A stretch of 9,270 bases of DNA from Caulobacteraceae bacterium (GTDB taxonomy: Bacteria; Pseudomonadota; Alphaproteobacteria; Caulobacterales; Caulobacteraceae), in NCBI GenBank assembly GCA_947456005.1, contig CANGRP010000088.1:1-9270 (forward strand), given 5' to 3'. The translations under genes were made by a program, and so were the position numbers. Of this stretch, positions 1 to 5,611 are shown one piece after another (positions within the stretch are counted from its first letter, which is position 1; every line of letters begins with the position of its first letter). The notes under the pieces were generated by a model. The model was given only the letters and a program-made list of their open reading frames with translations, did not search any database and was not told the DNA's origin.

Positions 1-995
1 CGGCCTTCCACACCGCCCGGTGGGACCATTCCATTCCCCTTGAGGGCCAGCGGAGCGGGGTCATCGGCACAGGGTCCACGGCCATCCAGGTCGTCCCGGC
101 CATTGTCGACCGGGCGGCCAAGGTCAGCCTCTTCCAGCGCACACCGCAGTGGATCCTGCCCGAGCCCAACCTGCCGATCGCCGAGGAGAAGCGCGCCGCC
201 TACCGGGCCGACCCGGCCCTGCTGGAGGACCAGTACGCCCACCTCGCCCAGGCCTTCAACGGCGCCTTCTGCGCGGCGGTGGCGGGCGAGGCGCCGGATG
301 TCTACGCCCGGATGGCCCAAGCCTGCCTGGACAACCTGAACACCGTGGCCGATCCGGAACTCCGCGCCCGGCTGACCCCGGACTACCGGATGGGCTGCAA
401 GCGACTGATCGTCTCCAGCCTGTTCTATCCGGCCATCCAGAGACCTGACGCCGAGCTGGTCACCGACGGCATCTCCCGGATCGAGGCCGGCGGGGTGCGG
501 ACGGCGGACGGCCGGCTTCACGAGCTGGACATCCTGGTCCTGGCCACGGGCTTTGACGCCCATCACCCCTTCGGCGACATGCGGATCACCGGACGCAGCG
601 GCCAGACCCTGTCCGAGACCTGGGCGAAGGGCAATGTGACCTATCGCGGGGTGACGGTGCCCGACCTGCCCAACTGGTTCATGCTGGGAGGTCCCAACAG
701 CCCGCTCGGCAACTTCTCCTTCCTGATGACGGCCGAGCGCCAGCTGGACTATGTGCTCCAGCTCGTGGACCTGTTGCTGGAGGGCCGGGCCCGGGAGATC
801 ACGCCCCGGGAGGAACCCACCCAGGCCTGGACCCAGGCGCTGAAGGACAAGCTGGCCGGGTCCATCTGGGCCTCGGGCTGCCGCAGCTGGTACTTTGACG
901 CCCATGGCAATGTCGCCACCTATCCCTGGTCCTACGAGACCTTCGAGGCCGAGATGAAGGCGCCCGTCCTGGAGGACTACGCCCTGTCGGCCTGA
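1..995 (+). CDS. Flavin-containing Baeyer-Villiger-type monooxygenase, C-terminal part (5' end outside window)
   Basis: The frame is open from the left edge (first full codon at 3) to TGA at 993-995, giving 330 residues. It begins inside the BVMO fingerprint: FHTARWDH at window residues 2-9 matches the end of the FxGxxxHxxxW/D signature. A second Rossmann motif, VIGTGSTAIQ (20-29), follows and would bind NADPH. Further on are an LATGFDA stretch and GPNSPLGN, typical of the FAD-domain return in this family. The C-terminus (GCRSWYFD, then YPWSYETF) most resembles 4-hydroxyacetophenone monooxygenase-like enzymes from memory of the family. Known family chemistry is NADPH- and O2-dependent insertion of oxygen next to a ketone carbonyl, giving an ester or lactone, in the cytoplasm. 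The missing N-terminus should hold the first GxGxxG FAD motif. ATGs inside the window, such as 279, are internal. Substrate is unknown; an N-hydroxylating FMO is less likely because of the fingerprint. Confidence 0.92.
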   Translation, partial: AFHTARWDHSIPLEGQRSGVIGTGSTAIQVVPAIVDRAAKVSLFQRTPQWILPEPNLPIAEEKRAAYRADPALLEDQYAHLAQAFNGAFCAAVAGEAPDVYARMAQACLDNLNTVADPELRARLTPDYRMGCKRLIVSSLFYPAIQRPDAELVTDGISRIEAGGVRTADGRLHELDILVLATGFDAHHPFGDMRITGRSGQTLSETWAKGNVTYRGVTVPDLPNWFMLGGPNSPLGNFSFLMTAERQLDYVLQLVDLLLEGRAREITPREEPTQAWTQALKDKLAGSIWASGCRSWYFDAHGNVATYPWSYETFEAEMKAPVLEDYALSA

Positions 996-1001
996 GGGGG
1001 A

Positions 1002-2045
1002 TCAGGGCGCGGCGGAGAGAATGAGGGCCCGGGCTTTGCGGATGGGTCCCACCACCAGGGGCAGCTGGTGCTTCATGAAGAACAGGCCGTAGAGTCCGGT
1101 CCGGCGGTCAATCCAGGGATAGACTCCAAAGGCGCCAGGGCTGGAGGCCAGGACGCAATCGCCCTCGGCCCCGGCGGCCTCGCACCAGTTCCCCAGGCTA
1201 TAGGCTTCGATGTCCGACAACCCCGGGGGCCGATAGGCCATGGGCTTTCCTGCGGTCTGGATCGTCTGCAGTTCGGCGATGGCGGCCTCAGAGAGCACGC
1301 GCTGGCCGTCCAGGACGCCCCGTCCCGCCAGCATTCCCAGGAAGCGGCCATAGTCGGCGGCGGTGGTGTAGACGCCGCCCTGGAGATTGGGATTGTGGAC
1401 GGTCGCCGGATCGAGATCCGCGCGCAAGGGATGGCCCCAGGTCGTTGACGTCATGCCGAGCGGCCGGGCGATGCGCGCCTCAAAGAGGTCCGCCCACCGC
1501 TGTCCGGTGACCTTCTCGACCAGCGCCCCCGCAACCTGGAAGGACGGGCCGCCGTATCGGAAGACCGTTCCCGGCGGATCCGCCTGGGGGCGCCGGGCGA
1601 TCCGGACAGCCGACTCCTCCAGGGTGATCCCGGACTCCTGGAGAAGGTCGGACATGCCCATCAGGCCGCCCTGGCCGGCTGTGTAGGAGAGCAGCTGGCG
1701 CAGGGTGATCTCGCCGGACGGGCCCCGGAACTGCGGAAGGTGTCGGCCGATCGGCTCGTCGAGGGAAAGGCGCCCCTCGTCCACCAGGGACATGACCAGG
1801 GCGGCGGTCATCCACTTGGACCCCGAGGCTATGGGCAGGACCGCATCCGGCGCCATGCGTCCGCGGTCCACGCGGTAGAGCAGGTCCTTGTCCCTGTAGA
1901 CGAGGACGGAGACGCCAGGGGCGCCCCGGGCGAGGATGGCGTCGAGGCGCGCCTCGAGACCCTCAGGCGGGGCCGCCGCCAGGGCGGGACCGGCGATGAC
2001 GCCCAGCGCCAGAAGGAGCGCGAGGAACAGGGCTTTCGACGGCAT
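1002..2045 (-). CDS. Exported serine hydrolase, beta-lactamase/class C PBP-like fold
   Basis: The product is 347 aa. The start at 2045 is chosen because a signal peptide follows directly (MPSK, a hydrophobic run, cleavage likely after ALA at 21-23) and a GGAGGA ribosome site lies 9 nt upstream; the same frame runs open to 2984 but that part is antisense to the methyltransferase. The catalytic SxxK motif is S74-G-S-K77 in an IASGSKW context. The second-motif tyrosine is probably Y164 in FRYGGPSFQVAG, where the usual Asn of YxN is Gly. A SSPGAFG stretch (301-307) followed by YPWID probably replaces the KTG/HxG strand. C288 and C297 could form a disulfide in the periplasm. Family members include EstB-type esterases, D-aminopeptidases, DD-peptidases and class C beta-lactamases. 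An esterase or amide hydrolase is more likely than an antibiotic-resistance beta-lactamase. It converges on the monooxygenase with only 6 bp between stops. Confidence 0.9.
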   Translation of the reverse strand: MPSKALFLALLLALGVIAGPALAAAPPEGLEARLDAILARGAPGVSVLVYRDKDLLYRVDRGRMAPDAVLPIASGSKWMTAALVMSLVDEGRLSLDEPIGRHLPQFRGPSGEITLRQLLSYTAGQGGLMGMSDLLQESGITLEESAVRIARRPQADPPGTVFRYGGPSFQVAGALVEKVTGQRWADLFEARIARPLGMTSTTWGHPLRADLDPATVHNPNLQGGVYTTAADYGRFLGMLAGRGVLDGQRVLSEAAIAELQTIQTAGKPMAYRPPGLSDIEAYSLGNWCEAAGAEGDCVLASSPGAFGVYPWIDRRTGLYGLFFMKHQLPLVVGPIRKARALILSAAP

Positions 2046-2054
2046 CTGGTGAAG

Positions 2055-2060
2055 TCCTCC
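2055..2060 (-). promoter_or_regulatory. Ribosome binding site that fixes the serine hydrolase start
   Basis: Read on the minus strand this is GGAGGA, 9 nt before the ATG at 2045. It supports the 347-residue start over longer candidates in the same frame, which have no signal peptide at their N-terminus. Confidence 0.7.
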
Positions 2061-2122
2061 GGAAGGCGGCACGGTGGTGGGCGGGGCGCGCCGGAACCCG
2101 GCGAGGCCCATGCGGTCCGTCT

Positions 2123-2130
2123 GGAAGGAG
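2123..2130 (+). promoter_or_regulatory. Ribosome binding site for the methyltransferase
   Basis: GGAAGGAG lies 8 nt before the ATG at 2139. It picks this ATG over the frame's upstream extension to 1740, which overlaps the serine hydrolase antisense and carries no family similarity. Confidence 0.7.
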
Positions 2131-2138
2131 AATCCGGC

Positions 2139-2978
2139 ATGAGTACGGCGAACGCGGCCCAGGTCGCCTATTGGAACGACACGGCGGGCCGGACGTGGGC
2201 CGACCTCCAGGACCGTATCGACCGGCAGATCCGCCCCCTGGGACTGGCGGCCATGGACCGGCTGGCTCCGGCGCCGGGGGAGCAGGTCCTCGATGTCGGC
2301 TGCGGCTGCGGCGACACCAGCCTGGAGCTGGCCCGGCGGGTGGAACCGGAGGGTGGGGTGCTGGGCCTCGATATCTCGGCGCCCATGCTGGAGGTCGCCC
2401 GAGGCCGGGCCGTGGCCTCCGGCGCCCACAACCTCGACTTCCAGGAGGCCGACGCGCAGGTCGCCGCCCTTCCCGACGACCGGGACGCCGTCTTCTCGCG
2501 CTTCGGCGTGATGTTCTTCGCGGACCCCGCGGCCGCCTTCGCCAACCTGCGACGGAGCCTGCGGCCCGGTGGCCGGCTGGCCTTCGTCTGCTGGCGCCCC
2601 CTGGCCGAGAACCTCTGGATGCGCCTGCCCGCCGAGGCCGCCGCCGGCCTCGTCCCAAACGCCCCGCCGCCGGAGCCGGGGACGCCAGGGCCCTTCGCCT
2701 TCGCCGACCCGGACAGGGTGCGCGCGATCCTGGCCGAGGCGGGCTTCACCGGGATCGAGATCGCACCGCACGACGAGGCGATCGGCGGCCTGGACCTTGA
2801 AGGAACGGTGGAGATGAGCTTCCGGGTCGGGCCCCTGGGCGCGATCCTGCGCGAGCGACCGGACCTGGCGCCCGCCCTGCGTGAGCAGGTGCGCGAGGCG
2901 GTCCGGCCCTGGTTGCGCGAGGGGGCGGTCTACATGCCCTCGGCGACCTGGCTGGCGAGCGCCCGGAACCCTGGCTGA
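2139..2978 (+). CDS. Class I SAM-dependent methyltransferase
   Basis: The product is 279 aa with no signal peptide, so it is cytoplasmic. It opens with AYWNDTAGRTW (10-20), a recurrent start in UbiE/Methyltransf_11/25-type enzymes. Motif I is VLDVGCGCGDTS (50-61), the glycine-rich SAM-binding loop. D78 in GLDIS is the acidic residue expected to bind the SAM ribose hydroxyls. The motif II/III region reads FSRFGVMFFADP (119-130) and LRPGGRLAFVCW (141-152). After that come a variable substrate region (about 155-235) and a helical C-terminus ending in ATWLASARNPG. The acceptor (O-, C-, N- or S-methylation of a small molecule) cannot be told from sequence. It diverges from the serine hydrolase and its stop is 2 bp from the stop of the alpha/beta hydrolase on the other strand, so it appears to be a single-gene unit. 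Family assignment is firm, function is not. Confidence 0.92.
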   Translation: MSTANAAQVAYWNDTAGRTWADLQDRIDRQIRPLGLAAMDRLAPAPGEQVLDVGCGCGDTSLELARRVEPEGGVLGLDISAPMLEVARGRAVASGAHNLDFQEADAQVAALPDDRDAVFSRFGVMFFADPAAAFANLRRSLRPGGRLAFVCWRPLAENLWMRLPAEAAAGLVPNAPPPEPGTPGPFAFADPDRVRAILAEAGFTGIEIAPHDEAIGGLDLEGTVEMSFRVGPLGAILRERPDLAPALREQVREAVRPWLREGAVYMPSATWLASARNPG

Positions 2979-2980
2979 CC

Positions 2981-3937
2981 TCACCCGTTCAGGAAGCGGT
3001 TCAGGGCCGCCCGGCTGTCGCGTTCGGCGGACTGCGCCACGCGGGCGCCGCGCATGACCTGGAAGGCGTGGAAGGCGCCGGGATAGACGTGCACCTCGGT
3101 CGGGATCCCCTCGCGGGTCAGCCGGCGGGCGTATTCCAGGTTCTCCTCCAGGAAGAGGTCGAGGGCGCCGGTGGCGATGAAGGTCGGCGGCAGACCCGCA
3201 AGGCTTTCGGCCCGGGCCGCGGCGGCGTAGGGCAGGACCCCTTCGATACCGGGCTCATGCCCGAGCAGGGCCGCCCAGCCGAAACGGTTGTTGTGCGCGG
3301 TCCAGATAAACTCTCCCGTCGTGGGGTGCGGATCGGGGCGTGTGCAGGTGCGGTCGTCAATCATCGGGTAGATCAGGTGCTGGAAGGCGAGCCGGTGCTC
3401 GCCCCGGTCCCGGACCAGCAGGGCGAGGCCTGCGGCGAGGCCTCCGCCGGCGCTCTCGCCCATGACCCCGACCCGCTCCGGGTCGACTCCCAGTTCGGCG
3501 GCGTGAGTCAGGGTCCAGGCCAGGGCGGCGTAGCAGTCCTCCACGGCGCCGGGGAAGCGGGTCTCGGGCGCCAGGCGATACTCCACCGTGACAATGACGC
3601 ACCCGAGGTCGGCGGCCATGGGCCGGTGCAGGGCCTCGTTGGCGTCCGCCCGACCCGAGACATAGCCGCCGCCATGTATGTGAAGGATGCAGGGCAGGGA
3701 GCCCTCGACACCCCGGGGTCGGTAGATGATGACCTCGACGTCGGGATCGCCCGCGCGGCCGGGGATGAGGCGTCGGACCTGATCGGCCCGCTCGGCGTCC
3801 TTCGGGTCGGCGGGGAACCAGGAGGCGCGGCCCCGCATGCCCGCCAGCATGGCCTCTGTCAGGGCCACCGTCGGGAAGGCGTCGAGCATGGGCAGGAGCT
3901 CGGGATCGACCAGGTGACGGGAGAAGGATTCGGACAT
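2981..3937 (-). CDS. Alpha/beta hydrolase, HSL family (carboxylesterase/lipase type)
   Basis: The product is 318 aa, the usual length for bacterial hormone-sensitive-lipase-like esterases. The oxyanion-hole motif HGGGY is at 88-92, the YRLAPE signature at 120-125, and the nucleophile elbow GESAGG at 160-165 with Ser162. The triad is completed by D260 (TGALDLF) and H290 (PGAFHAF). There is no signal peptide, so it is probably cytoplasmic. The known activity of the family is hydrolysis of short- to medium-chain carboxylic esters. It starts 25 bp after the sulfatase stop on the same strand, so the two are probably co-transcribed, with this gene second. Only a weak GGAG about 11-14 nt before the ATG is visible, so its translation may depend on that of the sulfatase. 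Its actual substrate is unknown. One possibility (inference) is that it cleaves esters released by the sulfatase or made by the nearby BVMO. Confidence 0.94.
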   Translation of the reverse strand: MSESFSRHLVDPELLPMLDAFPTVALTEAMLAGMRGRASWFPADPKDAERADQVRRLIPGRAGDPDVEVIIYRPRGVEGSLPCILHIHGGGYVSGRADANEALHRPMAADLGCVIVTVEYRLAPETRFPGAVEDCYAALAWTLTHAAELGVDPERVGVMGESAGGGLAAGLALLVRDRGEHRLAFQHLIYPMIDDRTCTRPDPHPTTGEFIWTAHNNRFGWAALLGHEPGIEGVLPYAAAARAESLAGLPPTFIATGALDLFLEENLEYARRLTREGIPTEVHVYPGAFHAFQVMRGARVAQSAERDSRAALNRFLNG

Positions 3938-3962
3938 GGGGCCTGGGCTCCGGCGGCGGTGG

Positions 3963-5504
3963 TCAGGGATAGATCTTCAGCATCTGGCCTTCATGGCGGC
4001 GGACCGCCTGGCGCATGCTGGTCCACTGGGCGGGGACGTTGTCCTTGTCCCACTCGGCGATCACGGCCTTCAAGCGTGCGACCACTTCGGGCCGCGCGGC
4101 CGCGAGGTTCCGGCTCTCGCCCGGATCGTCGGCGAGGTTGTAGAGCATGTCGTAGACGCCCTGGGAGGAGGCCTTGGCCTGCACCCCGTCGGGGGTGATG
4201 CCGGCGGCCGTGCTCTCGGTCTCGCCCGGCTCGGCGCGGTTGACGCTCCACAGCTTCCAGGCGCCGTCCCGGACGGCAAAGTTGGGGCCCGAGCGCCAGA
4301 ACAGGCGGCGCTCGAAGCCCTTCGGCTTCGGACCGGAGAGGTAGGGAACGAGATTCTCGCCGTCTGTCCCTTTCGGCAGGGTCGCCCCCGCCAGGGCGGC
4401 GGCCGTGGGGGCGATGTCGAGGCTGGAAACCACCTGGTCCTCCACCCCGCCGCGGCGGAAGCGCCCGGGCGCGGAAATGATGTAGGGCACCCGAACGCCG
4501 CCCTCGAGGTGCAGGCCCTTGAAGCCGTTCAGCGGACCGTTTGTGCAGGCCGTCCCGATGTAGCCGGCGCAGCCGTTGTCGGAGAGGAAGACAATGACGG
4601 TGTTCTTCTCCAGGTCCCGCGCCTTGAGCTCCGCACGGATCCGTCCGACCCCATCGTCCAGGGCGGTGACCATCGCGGCGTAGACCCTTTGGCCCTTGTC
4701 CGGGATGTCGCTGTTGCGTGCGATGTAGCGGGCCGGCGCCTGCAGGGGCGTGTGCGGCGCCGCATGGGCGAGGTAGAGGAAGAAGGGGCGTCCTGCCGTG
4801 GCGTCGATGAAGTTGATGGCCTCGCGCGTGAAGGCGTCGGTCAGGTAGGCGCCCTCCTCCACCGCCTCGCGGCCCCGATAGACGGGGGCGGCCTTGCGCA
4901 GGAGGGTCATCTTTTCGGCCTCGGTTGCGCCGGGGGGGGGGCGGACCCCTTCAGCGATGCCGAACGAGGCTTCGGCGCCGGGCGGGGTGATCTCCTCGTC
5001 GCCGGCCTGGAAGTCGGTCATGAAGGCCGTGGCGCCGGTCATGATGCCGAAGAAGCTGTCAAAACCGCGGTCGAGGGGGTGGTAGCCCGAAGGCTGGCCC
5101 AGATGCCACTTGCCGACCATGCCGGTCGAGTACCCGGCGCCCTTCAGGACCTGGGGCAGGAAGACCTCGTCCCGGGAGACGCCGCCCGTCCGGTCCCGGC
5201 CGACAGGATTGAACTCATAGCCGAAGCGGGTCTGGTAGCGGCCGGTCATGAGGGCGGCGCGGGACGGCGCGCAGACCGGATGGGCGACATAGCCTTGGGT
5301 GAAGCGAACCCCGTCCCGGGCCAGGGCGTCGATGTGGGGGGTCTTCACCTGCGGCGAGCCGTAGGCTCCGGTGTCGCCAAAGCCCAGGTCATCGGCGATG
5401 ATGACGATGATGTTCGGCCGGGCGGGCGCCGCCAGGGCCGGGGCCGGGGCCGCGGCCAGGCTTGCGCCCGCCGCCGCTGCGAGGATCAGGCTTCTCGTGA
5501 ACAT
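3963..5504 (-). CDS. Exported type I sulfatase (arylsulfatase-like, formylglycine-dependent)
   Basis: The product is 513 aa, with an N-terminal signal peptide (hydrophobic Ala/Leu run, cleavage probably after ALA at 23-25), so it is periplasmic or secreted. The start at 5504 has a good GGAGGAA site 7-8 nt upstream. The mature protein begins with PNIIVIIADDLG, where D38 and D39 are predicted metal ligands. The sulfatase signature C78-A-P-S-R82 marks Cys78 for conversion to formylglycine, the catalytic nucleophile. GKWHLG (131-136), H251, SDNG (D309, N310) and the KGLHLEGGVRVP block (329-340, K329) complete the active site. C312 and C320 may pair. The family hydrolyses sulfate esters of aryl compounds or sugars, releasing sulfate. 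It needs a separate formylglycine-generating enzyme, not found here. It is first in a probable operon with the HSL hydrolase. A run of ten C in the coding strand gives the three prolines 189-191. Confidence 0.95.
   Translation of the reverse strand: MFTRSLILAAAAGASLAAAPAPALAAPARPNIIVIIADDLGFGDTGAYGSPQVKTPHIDALARDGVRFTQGYVAHPVCAPSRAALMTGRYQTRFGYEFNPVGRDRTGGVSRDEVFLPQVLKGAGYSTGMVGKWHLGQPSGYHPLDRGFDSFFGIMTGATAFMTDFQAGDEEITPPGAEASFGIAEGVRPPPGATEAEKMTLLRKAAPVYRGREAVEEGAYLTDAFTREAINFIDATAGRPFFLYLAHAAPHTPLQAPARYIARNSDIPDKGQRVYAAMVTALDDGVGRIRAELKARDLEKNTVIVFLSDNGCAGYIGTACTNGPLNGFKGLHLEGGVRVPYIISAPGRFRRGGVEDQVVSSLDIAPTAAALAGATLPKGTDGENLVPYLSGPKPKGFERRLFWRSGPNFAVRDGAWKLWSVNRAEPGETESTAAGITPDGVQAKASSQGVYDMLYNLADDPGESRNLAAARPEVVARLKAVIAEWDKDNVPAQWTSMRQAVRRHEGQMLKIYP
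4932..4941. repeat. Homopolymer tract of ten G (ten C in the sulfatase coding strand)
   Basis: Ten consecutive G bases on the plus strand lie within the sulfatase gene, encoding P189-P190-P191 with the ends of the neighbouring Arg and Gly codons. As written the frame is intact on both sides, with catalytic motifs before and after it. Such tracts are prone to polymerase slippage and to base-calling error. Confidence 0.95.
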
Positions 5505-5611
5505 GTCGGTTTCCTCCCGCCCGGGACTTCCGCCCGGCCCGGTAGGACGCTAGCACAGAGGCGGCGGCGCGGCAGGGGTCTCTGTCGAAGACCGCCCCAT
5601 CCGGAGACGCG
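5505..5611. promoter_or_regulatory. Divergent intergenic region between sulfatase and S9 peptidase
   Basis: These 107 bp separate two divergent genes for exported enzymes and probably hold both promoters. A GGAGGAA-type site serves the sulfatase (5512-5517, minus strand) and GGAG at 5603-5606 serves the peptidase. A GCTAGC at 5549-5554 resembles the start of the Caulobacter housekeeping -10 (GCTANA) on either strand, but I see no matching -35 at proper spacing. CGCCCGG occurs twice, 13 bp apart (5518 and 5531), which may just reflect GC-rich composition. Confidence 0.4.

Larger units (their letters stand above)
2046..2138. promoter_or_regulatory. Divergent intergenic region between serine hydrolase and methyltransferase
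   Basis: These 93 bp separate the two divergent starts and must hold the leader sequences and probably the promoters of both genes. Only the two Shine-Dalgarno sites are clear. I see no convincing -35/-10 pair and no strong operator-like palindrome. Its role as a promoter region is inferred from gene layout. Confidence 0.4.

Noticed and set aside
1002..2045. Annotation as an antibiotic-resistance beta-lactamase.
   Set aside because: Only the fold and SxxK are shared. The YxN and KTG motifs are not standard and the context is catabolic, so the broader serine hydrolase call is safer.
1002..2984. A 660-codon open frame on the minus strand that would fuse a long Arg/Gly/Pro-rich N-terminus to the serine hydrolase.
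   Set aside because: Its first 313 codons are antisense to the methyltransferase and are low-complexity shadow sequence. A signal peptide and a GGAGGA site mark the real start at 2045.
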